Assembly (NCBI GenBank): GCA_948471095.1
Contig: CAOKRG010000001.1
Span: 1-64,000 of the forward strand
Reading direction: 5' to 3'
Length of the DNA stretch: 64,000 nucleotides
Origin: an uncultured Oscillospiraceae bacterium
Lineage (GTDB): Bacteria > Bacillota > Clostridia > Oscillospirales > Acutalibacteraceae
The number at the start of each line of letters is the position of its first letter. Within the stretch, counting starts at the first letter, position 1. The notes under the pieces were generated by a model that searched no databases, had not been told where the DNA came from, and worked only from the letters and a program-made list of their open reading frames with translations. Position numbers and translations under genes: made by a program. Shown piece by piece: positions 8,740 to 18,225 of this stretch.

Positions 8740-11055
8740 TTGGAACAGTACATCATGCCGCTGAGCGCGTACCGCAAGCTGAAAGCCGCAAAAAGTTTTG
8801 GCCAGACCGCCTACATCTACGGGGCCACCGGCTACGGCAAGACCTCCTTTTTGCAGAAGTTCCTGGCAAAGCGCCGCCATGTTTACCTCTCGTGCAGCGA
8901 CCGCCGTTGGGACAAGAGCGCTCTGCCCGCCCAGGGAACCGTGGCGCTGGACGACCTGCATCTGCTGGACGAATCCCGGCGGGAACTGGTCAAGAGTTTA
9001 GTAGCCAGCCCGGATATATGGCTGATTCTGGTGAGCAGAAGCCCGGTCCCAGCCTGGCTCATGCCGGAGTATGTGAACATGGGCTTCATGATTCTCAGCG
9101 AGGCCGACCTGAAGCTGGGCAGGCGGGAGATCGCCGGGTTCCTGGACAGCCTGGGGCTGGCTTACACCGGGGATGAGCTGCAATTTCTGGCGGAGCATTC
9201 TGACGGCAACTCCTACATCGTGCGTCACGCGGCCCTGAAAATGGCAGAAGGCATGGCCCCCGGTCCCCAGATGCAGAAGGAGATTCACAACGCCTTCACC
9301 CGCTATCTCACCGACTATGTGATGGCGGAATGGGACAGCGACCTGCTGGAATTTCTCATGAAAATCAGCGTGGTGGACGCGTTTACCCTGCCCCTGGCCG
9401 AGCTCATCACCGCCAGCCGCCAGGCTTCGGCTTATCTGCAAAAGGCCGCTGAAACCGGGAACTTCCTCATCCAGAGTGGCGAAACTTACCGCCTGCGGCC
9501 TGTGCTTCTTCACGCTCTGCGTGAGAAGGCTGTGCAGGCATTGGGCGAGGAACAAATCAAGACCTGCCAGAAGAACGCCGGGGTCTGGTACGAGATGAAC
9601 GGCCAGGTTACTGAGGCGCTGGAAATGTACGAGTGCAGCGGCGATCAGGCTCAGATCAGAGAGCTGCTCATCCGCAATGTGCGGGTGAACCCCGGCGCGG
9701 GCCATTACTATGAGTTGCGCCGGTACTATCTTGGCATGGACGAGGACGAGGCCGCCAAAAGCCCGGTGCTGATGGCGGGGCTCTCCATGCTCCACTCCAT
9801 GCTCATGGACCCGGAAAAGAGCGAATACTGGTACGATAAGCTGGCTGAATTCGCCAAAACCGCCACCGGCGGCGCCAGGCGCGAGGCTCAGAGCCGCCTG
9901 TGCTATCTGGACATCGGCCTGCCCCACCGGGGGAGCCGGGACGTGCTGAAAATCATGCTGAAAGCCCCGGCCATGCTCCTGGACCAGGGGGTGCGCCTGC
10001 CGGAGTTCTCCGTCACCAGCAACGCGCCCAGCACCATGAGCGGCGGCAAGGACTTCTGCAAGTGGAGCCGCTCGGACCGGGCGTTGGCAAGGACAGTCGG
10101 CCCGATTGTGGAACGTGTGCTGGGCCGGTACGGCAAGGGCCTTACAAAGATTGCCCTGGGAGAGAGCCTGTTTGAGAAGGGCGAGAACACCTTCGAGGTG
10201 CTGACCCTGCTCTCCCGAGGTCAGGTGGAAACCGAGTGCGGCGGCACTTTGGAGGTAGCCTTTTCAGCAGTAGGCCAGCGGGTGCGGATGATGATCCTGC
10301 AAGGGGACCTGACCAACGCCGGGGCTATCCTGGACTCCTTCCAGTCGGCGGTGGAGGAACAGCGGGTGATGCAGCTCTTGCCCAATATACGGGCCGTGCG
10401 GTGCAGGATTGCACTATATCGTGGGGATATGGACGCGGTCCGTGAGTGGCTGGAACAGGCCCCGGACGAGGACAAAGAGTTCATCACCATGGAGCGCTAC
10501 CGCTACCTTACCAAAGTGCGCTGCTACCTGGCGCTGGGCGAAAATCTCAAGGCCCTGGCCCTGCTGGAAAAGCTGGGCGAGTATGCGGAGCGCTGCTATC
10601 GGACGTACATCCGCATGGAGGCCGGAGTGCTGGGGGCCATCGTGCGCCAGCGGCTGGGGACGGAGTGGGAGCCCTTGCTCACCGCCGCCCTGGACGAGGC
10701 CGGGAGCTATCGGTTCGTGCGGTTCATCAGCGAGCTGGGCCCGGTAATCCTGCCGCTTTTGAAAGCCCAGAGCCGGGACGGCCCCTGGTTTCGGCAGGTG
10801 CTGGACGAGGCAAAGCAGATGGCCCGGCGCTACCCCCGCTACCTTCTGCCGGGGGCGGCGAGGGAGGACTTCTCCCCCACGGCGCTGGAAATCCTGCGCT
10901 TGCAGAGCGAGGGCTTCACGGCCACTCAGATTGCCGGACGGCTGGGGATGAAGCCGGACACGGTGCGCTATCACATCAAGGAAAATTACCGCAAGCTGGA
11001 GGTCGGCGGAAGGGCTGAAGCCATTGCAGCCGCCCGGGGCTTGGGGTTGATATAG
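8740..11055 (+). CDS. MalT-like LuxR-family ATPase regulator
   Basis: Large transcription activator of the MalT/LAL (STAND ATPase) type, 771 residues. An N-terminal NTPase module has a P-loop GATGYGKTS (28-36) and a Walker B VALDDLHLLDE (68-78). The middle 400 residues are helical repeat-like, as expected for a TPR sensor region. The C-terminus carries a LuxR helix-turn-helix (about 707-768, with TATQIAGRLGMKPDTVRYHI). The start is TTG at 8740 behind GGAGG (8727-8731, spacing 8); an in-frame stop lies four bases upstream and the next ATG is five codons in. It ends 21 bases before the large surface-protein gene, which is its likely target. The ligand is unknown. Confidence 0.88.
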   Translation: MEQYIMPLSAYRKLKAAKSFGQTAYIYGATGYGKTSFLQKFLAKRRHVYLSCSDRRWDKSALPAQGTVALDDLHLLDESRRELVKSLVASPDIWLILVSRSPVPAWLMPEYVNMGFMILSEADLKLGRREIAGFLDSLGLAYTGDELQFLAEHSDGNSYIVRHAALKMAEGMAPGPQMQKEIHNAFTRYLTDYVMAEWDSDLLEFLMKISVVDAFTLPLAELITASRQASAYLQKAAETGNFLIQSGETYRLRPVLLHALREKAVQALGEEQIKTCQKNAGVWYEMNGQVTEALEMYECSGDQAQIRELLIRNVRVNPGAGHYYELRRYYLGMDEDEAAKSPVLMAGLSMLHSMLMDPEKSEYWYDKLAEFAKTATGGARREAQSRLCYLDIGLPHRGSRDVLKIMLKAPAMLLDQGVRLPEFSVTSNAPSTMSGGKDFCKWSRSDRALARTVGPIVERVLGRYGKGLTKIALGESLFEKGENTFEVLTLLSRGQVETECGGTLEVAFSAVGQRVRMMILQGDLTNAGAILDSFQSAVEEQRVMQLLPNIRAVRCRIALYRGDMDAVREWLEQAPDEDKEFITMERYRYLTKVRCYLALGENLKALALLEKLGEYAERCYRTYIRMEAGVLGAIVRQRLGTEWEPLLTAALDEAGSYRFVRFISELGPVILPLLKAQSRDGPWFRQVLDEAKQMARRYPRYLLPGAAREDFSPTALEILRLQSEGFTATQIAGRLGMKPDTVRYHIKENYRKLEVGGRAEAIAAARGLGLI

Positions 11056-11076
11056 AACTATAACGGAGGTATTACC

Positions 11077-14000
11077 ATGAAGAAAATATTCACTGCAATT
11101 CTGATCCTGGCCCTGACCGTTTTCGGGCTTGCCATAGGCGCCAGCGCGGCGGAAGAACCCACGCGGACCACTTACCTTGACCTGCCCAGCCAAACTACTG
11201 ATGGCAACGCAGAGGGGTGGACATGGACAGTGGAGGGGAGCAGCGGGACGCTTACCTTGAACAATCTGTACCTGCAAGCGCGCTCTCTTGTCAACGGCGT
11301 AAAGCCAATGGTCGCTTTCCCCGACGGGATAACCGATGTTCGCATTGTCCTACAGGGCAGCAACATAATCCAAAAGACCGATACATGGCAATGCGACATT
11401 TTCGCAGCAGCCGGAAAAAAAGTCACGATCAGTGGGGAGGGCTCGTTGGAGTTCCGTTCGGTGGATGAGAACAGTACCCTGGTCAACTGCGATACCCTTA
11501 CGATGGAGAGCGGCAAAATAACTATAGCGGAAGGTAGCTCGGCAGGCTACCTGTTCCACACCGAAAAGGACCTAACCATTACTGGCGGTAGTATGACGTT
11601 CAAATCCGAGTACGGCATACGATCGGAAAAGGGTCCAATCACAATCAGCGGCGGCAATATAAACCTTACCATGACAAATTTGGGCTATGGTATATATGGC
11701 GGGCCAACACTGGCAGGGGGTACGGGTGAAGTGGTGTCCCCATCCATCACAATTTCCGGCGGCACAATTGTCACGGATGGCAGCATCTCTGACGCCTGGT
11801 TTAAAGGGCTGTCCATAACCGGCGGCAACATACGTGCGGATCACGAGGTGAGGGGCAACCTATTCTACGAAAGTTCGCCTGGGACGGTGGCTTTGCCTGC
11901 GAACTTTACTACGGGACAGCTCTCAACTACAGACGCCTATGCTCTGGAAATCCCAGCGGGTAAAACTCTGGAAGTTCCCGCCGGTGTGCGTGTCCGTACA
12001 AACCATCTCAAAAATAATGGGACGCTGGATAACCGCGGCCGTGTGAGCGTGAACAACAGCTATGAGGGAGAAGGAAGGATTACCGGCGGCGGGCTGATCG
12101 ACTTAACCTCCTCCTATTGGCAGGCTGTGAGCAGTCATGCAGAAAACGCTGTGCTGAACCGTAGTGCAACAGGAAGCATCGACGAAACCGGGTGCTGTTA
12201 CGTCTATGGAAATGCCACATGGGACACTAGCTGGGGCTATGCTCCCAAGAGTATGTATGTTCCCAAGGGAGGCAAGCTGACGGTTCCCAGCGGCGCGAAC
12301 ATACAGGTGGCCGGAGCGATCACCATTCATGGCGCGGAGAACCTGACCGGGGGCGGGACGGTTACCAGTTCGGCCAATAAATACTACATTGAGTATAGCG
12401 AGGATAGCCTTACGCCCGCTGTCGAGATGGACTTGACTTATGACGGGACCAACCTGCGCCAGCAAGTCGAGGAGCAGGCAAAAAAGAGAACTTCAAACAC
12501 GACTGTGTTGGGCAAGACATTTGCTTTGGGTGGCGATAATCTGGCGATAGGGTATTTGTATGGCAGCAGTGCCTGCCCTGCCGGAGATGGCGGCAACCGA
12601 TATATTGAGTATAATTATGATGTGGGGCCATCTCACCGGCTAAGGTACCGGCATTACTTTATCGTGAAGAAACTTACGATAACCAATGAAACCACCCTTG
12701 AAAAGACCATAAACCTAAGCACATCTTATACCGGTTCGCCTGTTATTTTTCCGGAAACTTTTTTGAAAGTAACGCACAGCGGAAAAAGCATCATAATCAA
12801 CGGCAACTTTGACGTAACCTACAGCAACAATATTGAGGTCGGAGACAGCGCCCTCATAACCCTGACCGGCAAAAACAACGTAGAGGGAACGTTGACTCTG
12901 AATTATACTATCAGCCCCAAAAGTCTCTCCACGAGAGAGATCACAATCAATCCACCAGAAAAGGTTTACGATGGAACCACAGCAATCCAGGCAAAGGACG
13001 TGCTCTCCCTGGCAAATGTGGATATTGCTGACAGGGACAAAGGAGCTGTGGGGATAACCGCTGATGTTGCCTTTGACACCAAGGATGTTGGCGAGGGAAA
13101 AACCGTCACAATCAGTAATATCCATTTGACAGGGGAAAAGGCTGGTAATTATAAGTTTCCCTCCTATATAAAGCTGCCCGATAGCACCACAGGCAAAATC
13201 GCCCCGGCCCCATTGAGTGTGCGCGTTGCCGGGACGGATAAAACCTATGACGGCAGCACCACCACCCAGGTTACAGTGGAGTTTATTGGACTTCAGAATG
13301 GCGAAAACCTGACTACCGATGACTATACCGTAACAGCTGAGTTTGACAGTCCCGGCGCTGGAACAAATAAATCCGTTTCCGGCAATGTTACTCTAAACGA
13401 CACAGTTACCGCAGGAAACTACACGCTGGAAAGTGGAGCTTTCCAAATCACTGCCAATATCACCAAAGCCAACCTTACACTGGTAGCGCCCACGGCTTCG
13501 GCTATCGAATACGGTCAAACATTGGCAGACGCTCAACTTTCGGGGGGCAGCGCTGAGAATGGGGGGCAGACAGTCGAGGGGGCCTGGTCCTGGGCACAGC
13601 CCCAGGCCCGGCCTCTGGCAGGCGGAGGCTATGAAGTGAAGTTCACTCCCGAGGATGCGGCAAACTATGCTGTTGGAGAGGCCCGGGTGGCGGTCAGCAT
13701 CAGCCCTGCCCAGCCAAAGATAACCATTATCGCCCCCAGCCACCAGCAGGCGGGCCGCACTGTGCCGGTGAGCGTCCGTGTAGAGAATCCTCATGATTCG
13801 GATCTTGAAGATGGACTTCCCGTGCCCACAGTCACCTATAAGGTCGGCGAAGGTGAGGAAAAGCAGCTTACTGACGGTGCACTGTCCATACCGGAGGATG
13901 CGGCGGAAGAGACAGTCATTATCATAAAGGCGGCAACAGCGGCGGTGACCGGGAAGTATGCACCCTGCGAGAGCACCTTTGCCATTACCGTGGTGGACAA

Positions 14001-15951
14001 AGCGGCAGTTACCATCTCAGGCATCGTGCTGGAAAATAAGACCTATGACGGCCAACCGGCAGCTTATAGCGGCACGCCAATCGCTGTCGATGAAAGCGGT
14101 GTCTCGGTAGATGGGCTGACCTACACCTATCAGTGGAAGGACACCGATGGCAATAGCCTGATGGAAGCCCCAAAGAATGCCGGCAGCTATGCTCTGACGA
14201 TCAGCGCGGAGAGCGATACCCATATAGGCGATAAAACTTACCCCATCACCATCGCCAAGCGACCGCTTACCTGGGACGTTTCGGGGCTTAGCGCTTCAAA
14301 ACCTCAGAATAGCCAGGAGGAGGCCACGGTTTACGGCGAACTCCGCTTGTCTGGCGTGGTAAATGACGAGGTGACGCTAAATGTTTCCGGCGGTCTGGTA
14401 ACGGAGGGGCTGGCGGGAACAAAGGAGCCTGGCAATTACAATGTTTCCGTGCAGGGCACCTGGACCTTTGACCTGGAAATTCCGGAAAACTATGAGCTTC
14501 CCGGCAAGGGCGATCCGCCCACGCTGAACGCCAGGGTGACCCCGGTAAAGGAGCTGGAAGCTCCGCCGGAATCTACACAGGGAAAACAGCTTAAGCTTGA
14601 GATGGAAACGGGTATCTCCACAGTACCGGCGGCATTGCTGGCAAACCCGGAGCTGAACACCCCCGCAAAGCTGGAAACAGCCATGAAACTGGCGGTCACA
14701 CAGGCAAACAGCACCGTCCCCGCAGAGAATATTGCAGTGTACGAGATATCTCTGCTGGTCAGCACAGACGGCGGGACCACATGGACTCCCGCCTCAAAAG
14801 ACAATTTCCCAGCAGGAGGACTGACCGTTCTCCTGCCCTACCCGGAGGGGACTGGTCAGAATACACATGACTTTGTTGTGACCCATATGTTTACCACCGA
14901 TGATTTCGGAAAAACTCCCGGCGAAACGGAAAAGCCTGCTGTTACCAAGACGGCAGGAGGCATCCGATTTACAGTCACCGGGCTTTCGCCGATCTCGCTG
15001 GGCTGGGTGAAGAAGACCTCTCAGGGCGGCAGTTCCAGCGGCGGAGGCGGCTGGTACCCCGCGGTCAGCTATTACAGTGTGAAAGTCGACAAAGCGGAGC
15101 ATGGCACTGTCACTGCCAGCCCCACCAGCATCTATTCCGGCGGCACGGTGACGTTGACCGTCAAGCCGGACGAGGGCTATAAACTAGACAAGATTACTGT
15201 TACTGACAGCCAGGGAAAGGGTGCGGGAATTACCGAGGAAAGCGGCAAATACACCTTCAAAATGCCCAGCCGGGATGTGACAATAAAGGCTGATTTTGTG
15301 CCAGTCCAGGAGGCCACTCCAAGCCCGGAACCCACTGGTTCGCCCAGCCCCTCGCCGAGTGGTCCGCCAACACCCACTACATCCCCCAGTCCCTCGCCAA
15401 ATCCCTGGAAGAACCCCTTCCCGGACGTGAGCGACACTGGCTGGTACATCAAAGCCATAGAATATGTTTGCACCAATGGCCTGATGAACGGCTACTCCAA
15501 CGGCAAGTTTGGGCCAAATGACACTCTCACCCGCGCACAATTCGCGCAGATCATTTACAACAAGGAGGGTCGGCCCCAGGCTGACAGCGGAAATTTCACT
15601 GACGTGACCATCGGCTGGTACGCGGACGCGGTAAATTGGGCCGCGGCAGAAGGAATCGTTGCCGGAGTAGGCGGCGGTAAATTCGCGCCTGACCTGCCCA
15701 TCACCCGGCAGGACCTGGCGGTTATGCTCTGGCGCTATGCGGGGAATCCCGAGCCGAGGAAAAATGAACTGGATTTCAGCGATGCAGGAAAGGTCAGTGG
15801 GTACGCACAGGAAGCTCTCTGCTGGGCAAATGAAAATGGCATCGTCAACGGTAAAGGCGGCGGCATCCTGGACCCCAGGGGCCTTGCTACACGGGCGCAG
15901 GCCGCGCAGATGCTGAAAAACTATATAGAAGGTCAGGAGAAAAAATCCTGA
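11077..15951 (+). CDS. Large S-layer-anchored surface protein (beta-helix, YDG and SLH domains)
   Basis: A 1624-residue exported protein. A signal peptide (MKKIFTAILILALTVFGLAIGASA) precedes a region of about 350 residues rich in ISGG/ITGG turns that looks like a right-handed beta-helix, the fold of many adhesins and polysaccharide-binding proteins. Repeated beta domains with YDG motifs follow (KVYDGTT at 629, KTYDGST at 722, KTYDGQP at 988). Then come a glycine-rich hinge, a KPDEGYKLDKITV repeat domain near 1370, a Pro/Ser/Thr linker (about 1411-1445) and three SLH domains (about 1447-1620) that should bind secondary cell-wall polymer. A GGAGG site precedes the ATG. Adhesion or glycan binding is inferred, not shown. 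Confidence 0.88.
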   Translation: MKKIFTAILILALTVFGLAIGASAAEEPTRTTYLDLPSQTTDGNAEGWTWTVEGSSGTLTLNNLYLQARSLVNGVKPMVAFPDGITDVRIVLQGSNIIQKTDTWQCDIFAAAGKKVTISGEGSLEFRSVDENSTLVNCDTLTMESGKITIAEGSSAGYLFHTEKDLTITGGSMTFKSEYGIRSEKGPITISGGNINLTMTNLGYGIYGGPTLAGGTGEVVSPSITISGGTIVTDGSISDAWFKGLSITGGNIRADHEVRGNLFYESSPGTVALPANFTTGQLSTTDAYALEIPAGKTLEVPAGVRVRTNHLKNNGTLDNRGRVSVNNSYEGEGRITGGGLIDLTSSYWQAVSSHAENAVLNRSATGSIDETGCCYVYGNATWDTSWGYAPKSMYVPKGGKLTVPSGANIQVAGAITIHGAENLTGGGTVTSSANKYYIEYSEDSLTPAVEMDLTYDGTNLRQQVEEQAKKRTSNTTVLGKTFALGGDNLAIGYLYGSSACPAGDGGNRYIEYNYDVGPSHRLRYRHYFIVKKLTITNETTLEKTINLSTSYTGSPVIFPETFLKVTHSGKSIIINGNFDVTYSNNIEVGDSALITLTGKNNVEGTLTLNYTISPKSLSTREITINPPEKVYDGTTAIQAKDVLSLANVDIADRDKGAVGITADVAFDTKDVGEGKTVTISNIHLTGEKAGNYKFPSYIKLPDSTTGKIAPAPLSVRVAGTDKTYDGSTTTQVTVEFIGLQNGENLTTDDYTVTAEFDSPGAGTNKSVSGNVTLNDTVTAGNYTLESGAFQITANITKANLTLVAPTASAIEYGQTLADAQLSGGSAENGGQTVEGAWSWAQPQARPLAGGGYEVKFTPEDAANYAVGEARVAVSISPAQPKITIIAPSHQQAGRTVPVSVRVENPHDSDLEDGLPVPTVTYKVGEGEEKQLTDGALSIPEDAAEETVIIIKAATAAVTGKYAPCESTFAITVVDKAAVTISGIVLENKTYDGQPAAYSGTPIAVDESGVSVDGLTYTYQWKDTDGNSLMEAPKNAGSYALTISAESDTHIGDKTYPITIAKRPLTWDVSGLSASKPQNSQEEATVYGELRLSGVVNDEVTLNVSGGLVTEGLAGTKEPGNYNVSVQGTWTFDLEIPENYELPGKGDPPTLNARVTPVKELEAPPESTQGKQLKLEMETGISTVPAALLANPELNTPAKLETAMKLAVTQANSTVPAENIAVYEISLLVSTDGGTTWTPASKDNFPAGGLTVLLPYPEGTGQNTHDFVVTHMFTTDDFGKTPGETEKPAVTKTAGGIRFTVTGLSPISLGWVKKTSQGGSSSGGGGWYPAVSYYSVKVDKAEHGTVTASPTSIYSGGTVTLTVKPDEGYKLDKITVTDSQGKGAGITEESGKYTFKMPSRDVTIKADFVPVQEATPSPEPTGSPSPSPSGPPTPTTSPSPSPNPWKNPFPDVSDTGWYIKAIEYVCTNGLMNGYSNGKFGPNDTLTRAQFAQIIYNKEGRPQADSGNFTDVTIGWYADAVNWAAAEGIVAGVGGGKFAPDLPITRQDLAVMLWRYAGNPEPRKNELDFSDAGKVSGYAQEALCWANENGIVNGKGGGILDPRGLATRAQAAQMLKNYIEGQEKKS

Positions 15952-16039
15952 GAAGCTATCTCCCCTTTTTATGCGCGGCGGCAGGAAAGGGCAAGTGCTA
16001 AACGCTATCCATTGAAGGAACAGGGAAACTTTTCCGCTC

Positions 16040-16078
16040 AAAAGGGTCGATCTGCCCTACGCAGATCGACCCTTTTTT
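16040..16078 (+). terminator. Terminator after the surface-protein gene
   Basis: AAAAGGGTCGATCTGC (16040-16055) and GCAGATCGACCCTTTT (16061-16076) form a perfect 16-base-pair stem with a five-base loop and T run. It marks the left border of the prophage remnant that follows. Confidence 0.93.
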
Positions 16079-16187
16079 AATTTTTTCAAATTTTTTTCTG
16101 AAACCTTTCCGATTTGCCTATGCGAGATGTGTTATAGATAGGTGAGGAGGGGCGAAAGCACAGGCTCACATCTGCTGAAAGGGAGGG

Positions 16188-16259
16188 ATGGGACATGATA
16201 AGGGCAGGGGGATGTACCTGGAGGTTATGGCAAAGGCGGTGAACCCCAGCAATGGCTAA
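16188..16259 (+). other. Probable 3' scrap of an upstream phage gene
   Basis: A short open frame (MGHDKGRGMYLEVMAKAVNPSNG, about 23 codons) overlaps the start of the gp10-like gene. In tail modules that position is normally held by the end of a head-tail connector gene. The rest of such a gene is missing between here and the terminator at 16078. Assignment is by position only. Confidence 0.3.
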
Positions 16260-16686
16260 GATGGAAATCAAGCTCCCGGAGGAGCTGCTCAGTAAAATGT
16301 CAAAAATGGGAGCTAAGACGGATGAAATCAATGAAAAGGTTTTGCAGGCTGGCGGTGAGGTGCTGCTGGCAGAGGTCAAGTCCCGCCTGTCCGCTGTGGT
16401 GGGTAAAGATACAAAGAACCCCTCCCGCTCCACCGGGGAGTTGGAAGATTCTTTGGGCCTTACCTCCGTAAAGATTGACCGGGAAGGCAACGCCAATATC
16501 AAGGTGGGCTTTTCGGAGCCACGCTCCAAAGGCGACAGCAACGCAAAGATTGCCAATATTCTGGAATATGGCAAACATGGCCAGCTGCCCAAGCCTTTCT
16601 TGAAGCCCGCAAAAACTGCCGCAAAGGCTGAGTGTATTTCCGCCATGCAAAAGAAGTTTGAGGAGGAGGAGGTGTCCAAGCTGTGA
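16252..16686 (+). CDS. Phage HK97 gp10-like tail protein
   Basis: A 144-residue protein with the features of the HK97-gp10 family (head-tail joining / tail completion): an N-terminal helical part (LPEELLSKMSKMGAKTDEIN), a central STGELEDSLGL segment and the near-C-terminal KPFLKPA motif common in this family. It opens a remnant tail module whose gene order (gp10-like, completion protein, major tail protein, chaperone, frameshifted chaperone, tape measure) is that of siphophages. The module has no capsid, portal, terminase, integrase or lysis genes, so it is defective. Confidence 0.8.
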   Translation: MAKMEIKLPEELLSKMSKMGAKTDEINEKVLQAGGEVLLAEVKSRLSAVVGKDTKNPSRSTGELEDSLGLTSVKIDREGNANIKVGFSEPRSKGDSNAKIANILEYGKHGQLPKPFLKPAKTAAKAECISAMQKKFEEEEVSKL

Positions 16687-17018
16687 GCATTTTATCTGAC
16701 TTGCAGAAAACGCTGGGCAAACTTTCCGTTCCCATGGAGACCGGCGTGTTCCAGGGACCTGCCCCGGATGAATATCTCGTCATTGTTCCGCTGGAGGATA
16801 CCTTCGATGTTCATGCGGACAACAGCCCCGGCGTTGATGTGCAGGAGGCCCGGATTTCTATCTACTCAAAAGGAAACTACACCCAGCTCAAAAACGCCAT
16901 TGTAAAAAAGTTGCTGGCCGCTGATTTCACCATAACTGCCAGGAGCTACATCGGCTTTGAAACAGACACCGGCTACCACCATTACAATGTGGATGCCGCG
17001 AAATACTACGAAATGTGA
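16683..17018 (+). CDS. Phage tail completion/terminator-like protein
   Basis: A 111-residue protein starting at a GTG that overlaps the previous stop codon by four bases. Size, position between the gp10-like gene and the major tail gene, and the ordered beta-strand pattern (YLVIVPLEDTFDVHADN, VQEARISIYSKGNY) fit a tail-terminator or tail-completion protein. The exact family is not certain. Confidence 0.65.
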   Translation: MSILSDLQKTLGKLSVPMETGVFQGPAPDEYLVIVPLEDTFDVHADNSPGVDVQEARISIYSKGNYTQLKNAIVKKLLAADFTITARSYIGFETDTGYHHYNVDAAKYYEM

Positions 17019-17029
17019 GGTGCTTTATC

Positions 17030-17632
17030 ATGGCAACGATTGGTTTGGACGCCCTCCACTACGCGGAGATTACTGAGGACGCGGAGGGGAATGAAACTTA
17101 CGGCACGCCCGTCAAGCTAGCAAAGGCCATGTCGGCGGAGCTGTCCGTGGCTCTCGCGGAGGCCACACTTTATGCGGACGATGGCGCTGCGGAGGTGGTA
17201 AAGGAGTTCAAGAACGGCACGCTCTCCCTGGGCGTGGACGATATAGGCCCCACTGCTGCCGCCGCGCTGACCGGCGTGACCATCGACAAGAACAATGTCA
17301 TCATTTCCACTTCGGAGGATGGCGGCAAGCCTGTTGCTATCGGCTTCCGCGCCCGTAAAGCCAACGGCAAGTACCGCTATTTCTGGCTTTACCGGGTGAA
17401 ATTCGGCATCCCCTCTACCAACCTTGCCACCAAAGGTGACAGCATCACCTTCTCCACGCCAACCATTGAGGGCACGGTTCTGCGCCGCAACAAGGAGGAC
17501 GCGAGGGGCCAGCACCCGTGGAAGGCGGAGGTCACGGAGGGGGACAGCGGCGTTACTGCCGCCACCATTTCAGACTGGTACAAGCAGGTATACGAACCGG
17601 CATACACCGCAGAACCGTCAGGGGAGGGCTAA
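17030..17632 (+). CDS. Phage major tail (tube) protein
   Basis: A 200-residue protein (MATIGLDALHYAEITED...) matching the phi13-type major tail protein pattern. It has an LSVALAEATLYADD segment, a GTLSLGVDDI strand, and a C-terminal TIEGTVLRRN / HPWKAEV region. It would polymerise as the tail tube of a siphophage. I place the start at the ATG at 17030, seven bases after GAGGTG; an in-frame GTG at 17015 overlaps the preceding gene but has no better ribosome site. Confidence 0.82.
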   Translation: MATIGLDALHYAEITEDAEGNETYGTPVKLAKAMSAELSVALAEATLYADDGAAEVVKEFKNGTLSLGVDDIGPTAAAALTGVTIDKNNVIISTSEDGGKPVAIGFRARKANGKYRYFWLYRVKFGIPSTNLATKGDSITFSTPTIEGTVLRRNKEDARGQHPWKAEVTEGDSGVTAATISDWYKQVYEPAYTAEPSGEG

Positions 17633-17635
17633 TGT

Positions 17636-18019
17636 ATGGATACGGAAAGAAGTGCAATCGTGGATATCGGCGGCGAGGAGCATAGGCTGATCCTCACCAC
17701 CAAGGCCACAAAGGAGATCGCCGCCCGCTACGGCGGGTTGGAGAATCTGGGCAGCAAGCTCATGAAGTCGGAAAACTTCGAGATGGCTATCGGCGAAATC
17801 GTGTGGCTCATCACTCTTCTGGCTAATCAGGCTATCCTCATCCACAATTTCAGGAACCCGGACAATCGGCAGGAACTGCTTACCGAGGAAATGGTGGAGC
17901 TGCTGACTACACCCCTCGACCTAGCGACCTATAAGGAGGCCATCACCGAGGCCATGGTTAAGGGCGCTCAACGAAACATCCAGAGTGAGGAAAGCTCAAA
18001 AAACGCGTCGGTCGGGTAA
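17636..18019 (+). CDS. Phage tail assembly chaperone (short, unshifted product)
   Basis: A 127-residue protein located between the major tail and tape-measure genes, the position of lambda gpG-type chaperones. The helical sequence and the TKATKEIAARYGGLENLG segment fit Gram-positive phage tail chaperones. The gene carries a slippery heptamer near its end and an overlapping -1 frame without its own start, so a longer gpGT-like product is expected (see next entry). The chaperone pair normally coats the tape-measure protein during tail assembly. Confidence 0.75.
   Translation: MDTERSAIVDIGGEEHRLILTTKATKEIAARYGGLENLGSKLMKSENFEMAIGEIVWLITLLANQAILIHNFRNPDNRQELLTEEMVELLTTPLDLATYKEAITEAMVKGAQRNIQSEESSKNASVG
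17998..18004 (+). promoter_or_regulatory. Slippery heptamer for -1 programmed frameshift
   Basis: In the chaperone frame the sequence reads TCA AAA AAC, so bases 17998-18004 are A_AAA_AAC, a classic X_XXY_YYZ slippery site. Slipping back one base continues as CGC GTC GGT CGG and runs open for 67 codons, whereas the zero frame stops at 18019, only 15 bases later. Confidence 0.8.
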
Positions 18020-18207
18020 CGGATGAAGAATTCTTTACCCGGCTGCTTTATTATGGCACAGCTTGGCTACACCTGTCAATGGATGAAGTCTGGCTCATGC
18101 CATTTGGGCTGATTTTGGACTTATGCGAGTGCCACCGGCAGTACACCGGGCAGGCAAAGCCCAGGCGTGAACTGTCCATTGACGACATAATTCCAATCGA
18201 CATCTGA
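18004..18207 (+). CDS. Tail chaperone frameshift extension (gpGT-like C-terminus)
   Basis: A 67-codon frame with no start of its own, reached by -1 frameshift from the chaperone gene. It encodes RVGRVTDEEFFTRLLYYG..., with a YYGTAWLHLSMDEVWLMPFG core and an RRELSIDDIIPI end, the type of segment that forms the T part of gpGT proteins in Firmicutes siphophages. Conservation of the slippery site and both frames in a decayed prophage suggests the decay is recent. Confidence 0.72.
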   Translation, partial: RVGRVTDEEFFTRLLYYGTAWLHLSMDEVWLMPFGLILDLCECHRQYTGQAKPRRELSIDDIIPIDI

Positions 18208-18225
18208 GGAAAGGGGTGGGGGCTC

